A stretch of DNA of 61,146 nucleotides from Zancudomyces culisetae (GCA_001969505.1 LSSK01000389.1:1-61146), one strand, 5' to 3'. Counted from the first letter of the stretch, positions 1 to 11,244 are shown. Program-made: numbers and translations. Notes: generated by a model from the sequence alone, not told the origin.

Positions 1-20
1 TTTATAAATTTGTAAAATAG

Positions 21-3000
21 GCTTGTTGGTTCAAGGTTGCAAAATATCTATGATGTGAACTCTAAAACGTTTCTATTAAAGTTTCAAAAGGTAATTTACT
101 AGTCAAGTTTAATCTAATTGCGGATAGATCTATACTTTTTGTATTAACACACAATATAAATTAATAATATTATGTAGACCAATTTCAAAGCCATGGTGTT
201 GATAGAATCGGGTATCCGAATGCATACAACCGAGACTAGTTATGAACGTATATCAATTCCGTCGCAGTTTTGTATGAAACTTCGAAAACATTTGGGGTCA
301 CGAAAAGTCACAGCAGTTCGGCAGTTGGGTGGATTGGATCGTGTTATTGATGTAGAATTTGCAGTAGCTGCGGGAAATACAGAAGAAGGCACACTGCATC
401 TTATTGTGGAGTTTTATGCATCAGGAAATGTTATTCTTACAGACCACAAATTTACAATTATTACTTTGTTGAGAGTTTTGAAAAAGAAAAGGCTCAATGG
501 GCAAGATAACGAAGAAGCTGATGAAAGTAAGGATAAAGATAAAGACACAGACTTGGAGTATATGGTGGGAACACGGTATGAGATAGCAAAGTCGACAGGT
601 AATACTGGAGAAGAAAAAGAGGGAGAAGGTGAAGGTGAAGAAGACGAAGGCCAGGAACTGGGCATTGTGAGTAGAGAAAAACTTTGTAGAGCCTTACTAC
701 CATCACCAACTCAAAAAATTTCAAAGAATACTACTAGCAGTGCAAAAGAAAGTGCAACCCTAAAAAAACTACTTGTTAGAGGAATTGGTGGAGGATATGG
801 TGCAGTACTGGTGGAACATGCGATATTGGCGGCAGAATTAGAGCCTAGTATGCGGATCACACCGGAATTTGACTGTTCAGTCGATTCACCAACCATTTGT
901 CGGCTTGAACAAGAGTTCAATAACATACGCGAGAGTGTAAAGCTGATGAAAACCGTTGATCCAAAGGGATATGTTTATAGCCACCACAAAGATGATGGAG
1001 ACGAAGACAAAGACACAGCAGGCGACAAAGGTAGCGAAAACGATAAAACAAAGACAGTTATTGGATACACAGATTACCAGCCAATAAATTTCAAACGGTC
1101 GGTTAAAATGTACTCTAAAAGGTTTGGTACGTTTTCCGAAGCTGTAGACAAGTTTTATTCAGTGATTGAAGAGTCCAAGAGGACCAATAGGGAACGGGCG
1201 CAAACAAATGTCAAGGACAAGAAGTTGAGGGCAATAAAGCATGAACAAGAGCAGCGCATAAAGGCGCTTGTGGAGCTGCAGCGGGTCAGTGGAATGAAAG
1301 CCGAAATTATCAATGAAAACCTGGAGCAGACAGATCAGATATTGACGCTTATCAACACACTTCTTGCAGCAGAGATTGATTGGGAGGAGCTGGAAGAGTT
1401 GGTGCAGGATCAAAAGAAAGCAGGGCATGTTATAGCCCGAGATATTGAAGGCCTGGATCTGAAAAAAAATGTGGTTAAAGTAAACTTTACAAACTCGCAA
1501 GAAACCACAAAAACAGTGATAGATTTGGACTTGAATTTATCTGCTCATGGCAATGTACGGCAATATTATGAAGTCAAAAAGGCAGCAGCTATTAAAGAGG
1601 AAAAGACCAAACGCGCAGCTGACCAAGCAATCAAACGAGCAACAGCCAAAATCTATGGAAACAAGAAGAGTGGAGCTGTATCTCTTCACAATCAACAAGC
1701 AATTCTCAGCGAAAAGAAACAACTGTTGCGAAACAGAAAAATTATGTGGTTTGAAAAGTTCAATTGGTTTATTTCCTCCGATGGCTACCTCGTTCTGGGT
1801 GGCAAAGATATGCAGCAAAACGAAATGTTGGTTAGGAAATATATGCGAGCCCACGATGTTTATGTTCATGCCGATGTTCACGGTGCTTGCTCGGTCATTG
1901 TTCTAAATAACGCCTCTTCATCTTCCTCTTCCTCTCCCCCACCTCTTATAAAACCCTCAACCTTGATCCAAGCTGGTTCGATGGCCATGTGTTACTCCAA
2001 GGCCTGGGAATCCAAAATCATTACTTCAGCCTATTGGGTACACTCCAATCAAGTCAGCAAAACTGCTCCTACTGGTGAGTACTTATCTACCGGCAGTTTT
2101 ATGGTTCGTGGTAAAAAAAACTACCTGCCTCCTTCCAACCTAGTCTATGGATTTGGAATTTTATTTAAGCTGTTGAATCCCATTTCCACGAACAAGTCCG
2201 AACCAGATGTTCTAGATCAACAACAAACTATCACCTCTAGTATTACTGAAGGTGATAATGAATCTGTTAGTGTTTATGACCAATATGATGAGTTGAGAGA
2301 AAAATACAATCTCGATTCTGTTGATGAAAATGCTCAAATCGAAGCCCAAAGATTACCTTCATTTTTGAAACAATCCGATATTGCTTCGTTAAACATCCCA
2401 TCTGAACATCCCATCTTACCGTCCACCTCTAAGAAAAATGGTTCGAAATCAAAACAATCCTCTTCCAACACTGACAATAAAAAACAAGCTGCTGCTGCTG
2501 CTGCTGCTTCCAAAAAAAAGAAGGAAAAAAATCCAAAATATTCATCTAAACAAAAACGTGGTCATAACAATGATCAAGAGTATGATAGTGATGATGTTGA
2601 ACGTAATTTGATCAAAATGGAATTGTTGGGTAAAAATAAAAAAGGCGAAAATAAACAGAAAAAGTCCTCAAAACATTCAAATAAATCCTCAGTCGCTTCC
2701 ACTTTGCCTAAAAAGACCTTTAACAATTCACTTTCTCGTAACCAACCTGAAAAATCTACCAGCGATGGAATTGATACTCTAAATGCAGAATCCGTCAAAC
2801 CTTTGGAACAATCCCAACAACCCCAATCCCAACAACCCAAGCTACAACAACAACAACAACAACAAGGTGAAGGCCAAGGTGAAAATGAGGAATTGGTGGC
2901 GGCAGTTGAAACTTTTTCAAACAATGAAAACCAAGAATTCCTAAACTCGCTTTGTCCAAACCCAAATATAAACCCTGAATCTGACAACAACCAAATTCTA

Positions 3001-3303
3001 TATGCAATTCCTGTAATGGCTCCCTACTCCACTTTACAGTTGGCAAATTACAAATACAAAGCTAAACTATACCCTGGTAATATGAAAAAAGGTGCAATCT
3101 CCAAAACTATCAATGCTCTGTTCACCAAAAACAACAAGGATTTGGAAGAATTGACGTGTATAAGAAGCATGTTTGAAGTTAATGCCGATCTTGTACTCAA
3201 CACTATAATCTCAAAATCACGTGTTGAGTCCAATATCAATGATTCAGGTAAAGGTGGTAAATCCAGTAAAGGGCAAAAAAAATCCAATTCAAAAAAGAAA
3301 TAG
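21..3303 (+). CDS. RQC2: RQC2/TAE2/NEMF ribosome quality-control protein (5' partial)
   Basis: NFACT-family protein that binds stalled 60S subunits with peptidyl-tRNA and, with the ligase Listerin, directs ribosome-associated quality control; in yeast it also adds C-terminal Ala/Thr tails. Exons seen: 21-90 and 178-3303, with an 87-bp intron at 91-177 (GTAATT...TGTAG). The short exon encodes LVGSRLQNIYDVNSKTFLL, which fits the NFACT N-terminus, and the next exon opens with TNFKAMVLIESGIRMHTTE. The first ATG of the long exon (193) is therefore internal; about 22 N-terminal residues lie upstream of the window. The Asp-Arg pair needed for tailing is present (codons at 337-342). The NFACT-R core WFEKFNWFISSDGYL lies near 1749, and the C-terminal NFACT-C domain near 3000-3100. 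Oddities are a seven-Ser insertion near 1912, an Ala run near 2488 and a Gln run near 2840. It converges with the next gene, leaving 28 bp between stop codons. Confidence 0.93.
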
Positions 3304-3331
3304 ATTTATTGTTTTGTTTTATTTGTTTTGT

Positions 3332-5056
3332 TTAATTGGAAAAAAACACTCTTAATTTACTATCCAAATCGTCTAGATGAACATATGTTCCCATATAATG
3401 GCGTACACCTGATGTTGCATCAAAGGCCTGTCTAGCATGCAACGCTCTTCGATTAGCAAACAGCACACATTGTCCCTTTTCCAACTTACAAATAAAGGTA
3501 TTTTCAGGTTTATGAATAAAGTTTTCGAATTTTGAAAATGCATCATAAAATTCAGTAATTCTTTCTGTGACCAACTGTGACATTTCACCATGGGAATTTG
3601 TTTTAGGGTCTTGGAATATTGGTGCCTCTAAATCGCTGGCATCTAGATTCAATGGACCCTGGAATGGTGGTGAATAGAATACACTTTTTACCGCACCTTT
3701 GCTCATCTTGAGTGTTGGATGCTTAAAGTATCTATACTCTCCCGTCTCAATATGCTTGTAGTGAAAAGTTACAGGAATTTGTTGAAGAATCTTGGACTCT
3801 TTGGGATACTGTTTATCAAATTGTTTGGCTACATGGTACGAATCTACAAACATATTCTCACCCCCACTCACCGTATTTTCCACACAATGCAAAAGTTGTA
3901 CACCTGGCGGACTTTCAAAATAGCACAGATCCATGTGTTGCCCCAGATATAGGTCCGTATACGCGATGTTTTTTGAGTTTGGAACACTTCGCACATCAAA
4001 GTACTTCCCATAAAACGTCTCCATAATTGGCCCAAGCCGCTGTGCTATTTTAATTACATTTGGATCCTCCCCTTCACCATTACCATTAGCAGTGCTACTG
4101 TTCTCAGGAATGTTCTTAATAAATGCCAGGCCATACTTTCCTAGCATTTCCAACACCTTTGTGTATCCTCCTGTTGATGACATGTAATCATTATAATCTA
4201 CAAACTCGTGCTCCTTTTCATACATTTTTCTGTCCCAATAAACTTTCCCCACTGATGATTCGTGTGACTGTCTGATCTCACACGATTTTTGAGGAAATGG
4301 CAAGTTTGTCTTTAACCAATTTAATGCATACTTGCTTACATGATTTCCTGTATCATTCTTACTGAAACTGTTCGCTTGGCTACTACCATTTGCCAATACT
4401 ACTTGTTGCTGGCGTGCTAGTCCACTTCCAACCCACTCGATTTCCAGCTCATAATCCTGTAGCTCTTTATTGTACTCTACTTTCACGCTCTTTACCTGCA
4501 AATCTCTGGATATTTCCCCTGTAGTGTGTAATTTTTGTTTGTTGCTGCTGTGGACGCATAAGCTACACATACAGTTGTCTCTTAGCCACGCCGTTGGAAG
4601 CTGATACTTAGCACTCCCTTGTATATTTTTATTTGCAGGCTGGTTATGACCCTCGCCGCTGACCTCTACTACTTCAACACTTGCACCTTTTAATGTAGCC
4701 TTAGGTCTACTGCTACTGACATTGTCTTTGTGTGGTTCCTCTGCTGTACTCTTTCTTTTAGGCTCTACGAAGTTTTCTGGTGATGTACCAAACCACCTAC
4801 TCTTTACAACTTGTATTCCAGTGGTATAACCGCAACTGCTTCTTTCCTGCCGCGCCCTATTCAGCAATACGGAAAAGCTTCTCAGCTCTTTCTGTCCTAT
4901 CTGCTGCCTTGTTGTTTGACCTGGCGAAACAAGGCCTCTTTTGATTATGAAAACCTGTGCTGAGCCAATATTACCATTACCACTACCACTACCTGTCTTC
5001 AACGTAAATACCCTACTTCCGGCTGGTTTTTTTATTATTCTTGGTGTACGTTGCAT
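3332..5056 (-). CDS. gamma-butyrobetaine / trimethyllysine dioxygenase family protein
   Basis: Fe(II)/2-oxoglutarate oxygenase of the BBOX1/TMLHE family, which hydroxylates carnitine precursors. The single-exon ORF is 574 residues. An N-terminal zinc-binding GBBH-like domain holds the typical AWLRDNCMCSLC stretch. A TauD-type domain follows, with the metal-binding HxD as His-Met-Asp (codons near 3929-3937, in QHMDLCYFESPPGVQ) and the distal His in HARQAFD (near 3437). The motif YRYFKHPTL is common in fungal GBBH-like proteins. The first ~90 residues are rich in Arg, Lys and Ser and poor in acids, so a mitochondrial presequence is likely, as for animal TMLHE. Sequence alone does not separate the first carnitine step (trimethyllysine) from the last (butyrobetaine); PPGVQLLHC favours the butyrobetaine branch. 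The start is the first ATG of the ORF. Confidence 0.9.
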   Translation of the reverse strand: MQRTPRIIKKPAGSRVFTLKTGSGSGNGNIGSAQVFIIKRGLVSPGQTTRQQIGQKELRSFSVLLNRARQERSSCGYTTGIQVVKSRWFGTSPENFVEPKRKSTAEEPHKDNVSSSRPKATLKGASVEVVEVSGEGHNQPANKNIQGSAKYQLPTAWLRDNCMCSLCVHSSNKQKLHTTGEISRDLQVKSVKVEYNKELQDYELEIEWVGSGLARQQQVVLANGSSQANSFSKNDTGNHVSKYALNWLKTNLPFPQKSCEIRQSHESSVGKVYWDRKMYEKEHEFVDYNDYMSSTGGYTKVLEMLGKYGLAFIKNIPENSSTANGNGEGEDPNVIKIAQRLGPIMETFYGKYFDVRSVPNSKNIAYTDLYLGQHMDLCYFESPPGVQLLHCVENTVSGGENMFVDSYHVAKQFDKQYPKESKILQQIPVTFHYKHIETGEYRYFKHPTLKMSKGAVKSVFYSPPFQGPLNLDASDLEAPIFQDPKTNSHGEMSQLVTERITEFYDAFSKFENFIHKPENTFICKLEKGQCVLFANRRALHARQAFDATSGVRHYMGTYVHLDDLDSKLRVFFSN

Positions 5057-5709
5057 CCTCTAAGTACTATTTTTTTTTATCTCTTTAAAATGGTATTTGA
5101 AGTTTTTTTTTTTTCCCTTTTGTTTATATAAAGACGGGCTGAAGAAAATGGCTACAAGACCAAACACAAGATTTACCTACTCAAACTCGTTTTACATTTA
5201 TATGTTTTTTTTTTCCTTATTTATTTGTGCGCTTCAACCAATCTATGATCTAAAACCAAACCATAAATCAAAAACAAACAGTTTTAATTCCTTTTCTTGC
5301 GTTTGGGGGGGGGCGTGGGGGGGTTGTTATGGTAATTTGCCCTTTTTTGACAATTTCTACAGATACCACAGACCTCTTATCTAATTACGTTTTTGTTTTT
5401 TTTGTGGGACCACTATTTGCAGGATGGGCTTGGATTCTTTTACATGGCTTTTCTCGTAATATCGCTTTTATTATCTTTGTTTCGTTTCATAACTGCCAAA
5501 ACCCGGATAAATTAACACATGTGAACCGATTAAATCTATAAACTTTGTTGTACGTACATAAATTTTGATTATTTTCTTGCTAAATCTTTAGCTTTTTGTT
5601 GTTGTTGTTATTGTTGTTGTTTTGGTTGATTTAAAAAAGAATTCATCGTAGATTTGGGGCAATAACAACACGTTACTTGTTTATTTACTTGCTTGGGTAG
5701 ATAACTCTT
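5057..5709. other. intergenic, upstream of the dioxygenase gene
   Basis: No gene is recognised. It contains poly-T tracts, a (GTT)n-like run near 5590-5620, and two G runs at about 5305-5327 that stand out in AT-rich DNA. The two short plus-strand ORFs here look random. Confidence 0.6.
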
Positions 5710-6138
5710 TCAGATCATTATACATTCCAGAATAACCCTACTCTCCTGGTATTCTTGCACACCAACCGCACTTTGGCATGAATTTGTTATCTTTACAGTA
5801 TTTATCATCACCCAGTGCAAAAAACCCTCTCTTGTGTTCCCATCGATTATTTTTGACGTTGAAACGTCAATAACCATGAATCTATTTACTAGTTTCACAC
5901 ACTTTCAAACGCTTGGCCTGAAGATATCAAATGCTTGTTATCTTTATTCACGATCTCAATATGAATTTGCTATACACATCCACTCATCCTTCCCATCTTA
6001 CCTCTCATCTTTTTTCTCGTCCTTACTCTGTGATAGAGGAGTGAAATGCTTTTGATTTTTAATTTTGTGTGGAGCCAATCTGTTCTTGAGCGGCTCATAC
6101 ATATCACCACAACCCAAGGCAACCTTCATCAGATTATC
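5710..6138 (-). CDS. PEBP-like protein, partial gene model
   Basis: Candidate phosphatidylethanolamine-binding protein (PEBP, Tfs1/RKIP family). Proposed exons on the minus strand are 6138-6002 and 5881-5710, joined through a 120-bp intron (GTAAGA donor at 6001, TAG acceptor at 5882) in matching phase. The first part, LMKVALGCGDMYEPLKNRL then APHKIKNQK, lines up with the PEBP N-terminal pattern LLKVTYGSG...LTPTQVKNQP. The second part, RFMVIDVSTSK...REGFLHWVMIN, matches the PEBP core with the ligand-site pattern R-x-x-L-H-W. The Asp-Pro-Asp-Ala-Pro-Ser signature is degraded to Asp-Val-Ser-Thr-Ser, and no HRYxF C-terminal block was found. It may be divergent, cut short, or continue in exons I could not place. 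An upstream exon ending near 6193 is possible, as a GTG donor there is in phase with a TAG acceptor at 6139. No start codon is assigned. Confidence 0.4.
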
Positions 6139-6932
6139 TAGCTTTGTCTTTTTTTTTTAGTTTTCATTTATACCATTCGTTAAATATACACCTGTACACA
6201 AGATTGATGGTTCCACATTTAATAAATATTCAGTCTGTGTCTGGAACCTAGTTTGTGAACATCAAGATAATAGTTTCCACTTATTTAAACAATTATTTTT
6301 TAAGTTGATCATGTACAACTCTTTTTTTTTCTCTCTCTCTCTAGATGTGTATAGTGCTTTGAATTAATAAAAGTGTGAAACACCAAAAAAAAATATAGTT
6401 AACCTTTTCCAGAGATTCCAAAAGACTGTAATGGTACAAATATAGCAAATGCACGTTCACATCATTGACATTCACGCTTGTGTTTTGTTTTTTTTATTGT
6501 CATTTTTTTAATAGTATTTACATTTTTTAAGAGAGTGGGGGAGAGGTTGAAGTGGTGGGGAGGAAGAAGGAGGAGTGAACAATGGAGATGTCAAAAAAAT
6601 ACAAGATTGTGTCCATTCTATTTGTATTTGTAAATACAAATACAAATAATGTATCCAACTAATTATGAAATATCAAATAAAAAATGCACAAAATAACATC
6701 AAATAAATACTCTGAAATAACAACACTAAAAGGTTCATGAGCAGGCCTAGAAAGTATTTTGTATTTTTATCTAGTATTTATATTTTTGGTCTTGAATAAT
6801 TCTATATTCCTACCAGAGCATATTACTAGAAGAATTCTATAAAAAAATACTACTTTAAAATCCGATAACAACTAAAATAAAACGCAATATTGCAAAAACA
6901 AGACAAAAGCAAAAAGTTAAGCAACACTAAAA
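6139..6932. other. intergenic upstream of GID8
   Basis: AT-rich DNA with poly-T and CT runs near 6323-6343 and a GA-rich patch at 6530-6580. It probably holds the GID8 promoter and possibly the 5' part of the PEBP-like gene. No ORF of note. Confidence 0.5.
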
Positions 6933-7628
6933 ATGAATTCCATGAGATTGAAAATAAGTAAATCCGAGTGGGAAAAGGAATTACAACAATGTAAAGTTAC
7001 AAAGGGCGAGATGAATCAGCTGATAATGGATTATCTGGTTATAGAAGGCTACAAAGACGCAGCAGAGAGATTTAGTGAGGAAACAGGATTAAACACAAAT
7101 GTCGACCTGGCCTCTATCGAAGAACGAATGAAAATACGAAACAATATTCAAAATGGTGACATTGAGGCAGCAATTGAATTGGTTAACGACCTAAATCCTG
7201 AACTACTAGAAACAGAACCCAGAATATTTTTTCATTTGCGCCAGCAACAACTCATAGAATTGCTCAGGCAAAACAAAACGATTGAAGCCCTACAATTCGC
7301 ACAAGAAGAGTTGGCTGCAAAGGGTGAAGAGTTTCCTGAACTTCTTCCGGAATTAGAGAATACAATGTCGCTGTTTGCTTGTGATTTGGATCATAAAACT
7401 GAAGTTCTGCCTGATGAAATAGGTGCATTGCTAGATTACAAGCATAGGCAGACTGTAGCTTCGGAATTAAATGCAGCAATTTTGTCTTCTCAGTCACAGC
7501 CAAAAGAGCCACGTCTTCCTGCCTTATTACAGCTATTATTTTGGTCACAAGAACAGCTTGGCGAGCGAGCTACTTTCCCCAAAATTACCAATGTGTTTAC
7601 CGGTGAGCTGTCAAATGAAGAAGAATAG
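6933..7628 (+). CDS. GID8: GID8/TWA1, LisH-CTLH-CRA subunit of the GID/CTLH ubiquitin ligase
   Basis: Core scaffold subunit of the GID/CTLH E3 ubiquitin ligase, which in yeast directs degradation of gluconeogenic enzymes when glucose returns. The single-exon ORF of 231 residues is close to human GID8 (228). A LisH motif lies at about residues 25-57 (MNQLIMDYLVIEGYKDAAERF), followed by a CTLH domain (about 63-120, IEERMKIRNNIQNGDIEAAI) and a CRA region with LRQQQLIELLRQNKTIEAL to near residue 215. The ATG at 6933 gives the length usual for the family; a second Met lies three codons on. The gene stands alone, about 600 bp from the convergent Lunapark gene. PEP carboxykinase, a possible class of GID target, is encoded 14 kb away, but linkage here is probably chance. 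Confidence 0.95.
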   Translation: MNSMRLKISKSEWEKELQQCKVTKGEMNQLIMDYLVIEGYKDAAERFSEETGLNTNVDLASIEERMKIRNNIQNGDIEAAIELVNDLNPELLETEPRIFFHLRQQQLIELLRQNKTIEALQFAQEELAAKGEEFPELLPELENTMSLFACDLDHKTEVLPDEIGALLDYKHRQTVASELNAAILSSQSQPKEPRLPALLQLLFWSQEQLGERATFPKITNVFTGELSNEEE

Positions 7629-8228
7629 CTTGCTCTACATACCTAAATATTTAACTTGTACTTTTCCTAATTCCAACTTTATGTTTCTTATACTATGTTT
7701 TGTTATGATGTAATTTCAAAAGAAAAAAGAGGAAACGAAGCCCGATTACACGAACCTTTATGAAAAAAAATAATGTTATCGCGCCTTGCCCCAAAGTCGA
7801 ATACGAAGGACTTTGCAATGGTGGGAACTCTGACAATCCGTATGCGCTAGTAACGGTGAGGAGATATGAGTATTTGTTCCAAAATGGTTGTAAGAGAAAG
7901 ACCACTATGTACACATGTGTATATTTCCAGCAAAAATGGCAGGCGTTTTTAAATACCGGCTATACATCCAAGCTCAACAAGGAAGACCAAGACATGGTTA
8001 AATGTGGTAAAAAATCGCTCATAAATAAAAAACAGAGATAGGCACAGCAGCAAAGCAAGTCATGAAATATCATTTAAATCAATTAGTAGCTTTAATAAAG
8101 AGAAAAAAAATAAGAAAAATAAGAACATTGTGTATTTATCTATTACAAATTGGGTGCAGTGTACTTGTCGTAAAGGCGTAAACAAACCAAAAATATCATA
8201 CGTATGTCATCACCAGTATACATTTATA
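7629..8228. other. intergenic between convergent GID8 and Lunapark genes
   Basis: An open frame at 7760-8041 (+, 93 codons, five Cys) and an antisense frame at 7693-7914 overlap each other. Neither matches a known family and either could be chance. Most of the stretch should be 3' UTR. Confidence 0.5.
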
Positions 8229-9845
8229 CTAACTCGAGGACTTTTTTTGGTGAGACTTGGCTTTTTTAGCGCTGTTTCGATTTTTGGGACTCTTGCTGGG
8301 TTTAGAATTTTCTGTTTCGGCTTTAGTAGGTGTCTTCATTTCAGGGGTTTCGGGATTTTGCTTTTCATCCGTACCTAAGTCATCTTTCGCTGGCCGAACT
8401 GTATTTATATCTGTGTTCTTTTCATCGAGGTTCATAAGCTCAGCTGTAATTTCTACTTTTTTCTGCTCCAGTGAAATTAAACTAGCATTAAAGTACGAAC
8501 ATTTCGGACAATAATACTGGATAGTTCGAATTTCTTCTTCTAAGACTAGCCCGTTATGGCAATAGCATTTCTTGCATATAAGCGCATAGCGCGTTTTGGT
8601 GGTTTCATCGTCCCCCACTATTCTATCCACGAATTTTTCAAGCCATGGAACCGTCGCGGGAGTGCTTTGATGCCTGTTTAGTGGAACAACACCTACTTCA
8701 CCCTCGTGCCTCGCTTGCAGAGTAGGTATCTGTCGTACATTATTTTGTTGTTGGTCTGGTTGTCCCGAAGACACTACGTTTCGGGGAATATTCGCAGCAG
8801 ACACGTCTACGCCACGTGGCACTCTTCCTGTACCCTCTTTTTTCCCTAAATTGTGAACTTGCGAAGAAACAGAAGGTGCCGGTTTGATTTTGGTTTGAGT
8901 AGACCCAGATTGGGAATCGGCGTCATATTTATCGATCAGCCGTTTCATTTCTTCGAATTTTGTATCTTTTTTAAGCTCGTCAACCTACACATGGAATTTT
9001 GAAAAAGTTAGAAACAGAAAATCACGCTATTTATCCAGTTAATGCCTACCTTTTTTTTTCTTTGTTCCACAAGCTCTGATATTTTGAGATCTATTATTGA
9101 AAAATTATATATTAGCTGTTTCGATGGTATTTCAAAAAAAAGAACTAAACCCAGAATGTCGCCAAAATATAAACGAAGCATTCCTGGTAACATTCTAGTT
9201 GTATTTAACTTGCCTTGTTTCTTTATACTGTTATCGTAAATCCGCGCAACAATCTTGTTTGTGTAGTATATTCTATTTCCGTTATAGTTTTTCATCAATT
9301 GTAATATTCAACAAGTACACAAATATAAATAAAGTGTATGACTCCTTTGTTTTTAATAGCACTAAACACATTCACACACCGAAATCACGGTTTACTTACA
9401 TCAATGGCCCTGCACATGCTGTAAAGACACACAAGCCATAAGATCGCGTGGTTAGCTGAGACTCATTTTTTATCGCATACCACCAGAACCCCGCTGTGAA
9501 TACGCCCCAGACTACTCCGGAGTATAAAACCCATGTTGTGCTAATCCATTGTTTTCTCAGTATTGTCTTTTCTCTGTCTATCCGCGCCTTGGAGATTTTG
9601 CTTTCAATCTCCTCTAAAATGGATTCGTAGCTTTTGCTTTTCTATTTGTAGTGTGTTGTCAGCTTGTTTAATCTTTCTGTTGATTGTAGTACTTTGTCTT
9701 TATGCAGATTTCAATAATAAAAATCTCCCCACTTTGAGAGTTTTTGGTACGCAATATATGGGCTCCGATAACGTCTCAAAAAGAGAAAAAGATGAAAAAT
9801 CGATTTTAATCTAAATGTTACCTTTAAGAAACTTAACATCCACAT
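8229..9845 (-). CDS. LNP1: Lunapark (Lnp1), ER three-way-junction protein, 5 exons
   Basis: Lunapark stabilises three-way junctions of the tubular ER network. Exons on the minus strand are 9845-9822, 9641-9400, 9272-9214, 9090-9050 and 8984-8229, giving 373 residues with every phase consistent. Exon 1 encodes MWMLSFLK, a typical short Lunapark N-terminus. A coiled coil follows at about 12-38. TM1 is about residues 41-63 (WVLYSGVVWGVFTAGFWWYAI) and TM2 about 75-93 (YGLCVFTACAGPLIIYY). A second basic coiled coil comes next (ISELVEQRKKKVDELKK). The C-terminal zinc ribbon has Cys259, Cys262, Cys281 and Cys284 (RYALICKKC...YYCPKC). The tail is long, Ser/Lys/Pro-rich and basic. Intron 3 (9213-9091) starts with GCAAGT, a GC-AG intron. 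The exons are too small or ATG-less to show up as ORFs except the last one. Confidence 0.93.
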
Positions 9846-9897
9846 CGGTTTATCCTTGTTATTTTAGCGTTAATCTTTCTATATGCTATAGCTGAAC

Positions 9898-10810
9898 TTG
9901 ACAATCTAGTGCCAATAAATCTACATGTACTTTAAAGTCGTCTAAAAGCAAAAATGCAAATGCTAATTATAACTATAATTCAAGTTCAAATTCAAGTCCA
10001 AATTTTACTCTAAATAAATTGAATGCTAAAAATTGGGATGAGAGCAAAACCATCCCACACGAAAACTATTCTGGTTTGATTTCGCTAAAGCTTGCAACAT
10101 CAGTCTCTTATTTGATTGGCCAGATATCCATTATGTATCCTCAACTAAATTAACACGCAAGTTGACATACACAAGTAGCATATAACGTTGTTTGCTGCAT
10201 ATTTCATGTATGTACCAAGTAAAAGCCGACGTCTTTCAAAAAAAGCACAATAGTGATTATAAATCTGTTGTTAATGTAGATGATTAAAGCCATCATCAAT
10301 GTTATGCAAAAAAAAAAGTAATTACGTCGTGTATTAATCCGGGGATATATTGACAGTCCTTGCTATGACACGCATGTGGCATGTGACCTTTTTTCTTTGT
10401 TTCTCTTTTCTTTTCTTTTTGTTTTGTTTTTTTTTGTTTTGTTTTTAGAAAAAGGAAAGAAGTGATAATAGAAAACATATATGTTTGAGCAAAATAGCCA
10501 GGTTGAACCGCTTGATGTTAATATACCAAATCTATGCCACTATTTGATTTTTTTCCATGCCCTACTTAATCCAATCGCTCCGATCTCCTTTAAAGATCCT
10601 TATGCGTTGCATATTGATGACTGAATAGGTGGCATTTTTTGAACAATCAGATGCTATAACCAACTTTGGACCTGCTCAAAAGCGAGATAAATATACTTTT
10701 CACTATTTGGCTTTTCTAAACAGCAATGTGGTTATACTTAGAGTCGTTCAACCTTCTTTTGGAAATATATCAATAATTTATTTAAAAATATCTAAAAAAT
10801 TATAGAAAAG
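9898..10810 (+). pseudogene. unexplained open frames, decayed or spliced gene
   Basis: Three successive plus-strand open frames in different phases lie here, most without a start ATG. Frame one is about 9901-10155: Asn/Ser-rich, then NYSGLISLKLATSVSYLIGQ. Frame two is 10481-10624: an ATG-started 47-codon frame containing LCHYLIFFHALLNPIAPISF. Frame three is about 10629-10806: contains FFEQSDAITNFGPAQKRDKY. A further short open piece lies near 10170-10245. The residue make-up is more protein-like than in most AT-rich intergenic DNA nearby. I recognise no family. The last two frames are adjacent in different phases with no room for an intron, which suggests a frameshifted pseudogene. Chance remains possible for each frame taken alone. 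Confidence 0.3.
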
Positions 10811-11244
10811 TCGCCAAGTAGCAAGGAATATTATAGCTTATCAATATCAAACAAAAATAACAACATCCTAAGGTTAGTATCTTATCCTAGCAGAGAAGCT
10901 AATAGATACATTTTTCTTAAAACAGAAAACCCAGGTCATCTAGCTACAAATACTATCTTTGATATGAATATGGCTGGCAGTAACATATGAGCTATGTAAA
11001 CGTTGGATATAATACTGAAAACTCTAAAAAAAAATAAGGTTGTCTAAAAATATTAGTGATTAAATAAATATTTTGAAATGGAAGACCAAAACTGTTGCAT
11101 ACCGAGTAATACTCTTATAGCAATGGCGGTTAGATGCAAGGATAGAGGAGCTGGTACTGCGTATGCCACAGGTAAATATACGCATAAATAAAAATGTAAG
11201 GAATTGTGTCTGTGGCTTCACGGATGGTAATTGTGAAAGGGTGT

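Noticed and set aside
7760-8041. 93-codon Cys-containing frame after GID8
   Set aside because: Overlapped by an antisense frame, no family match, no promoter-like sequence; too weak to call a gene.
9563-9814. 83-codon plus-strand frame over the Lunapark 5' exons
   Set aside because: Antisense to exon 2 and intron 1 of Lunapark, whose structure is well supported.
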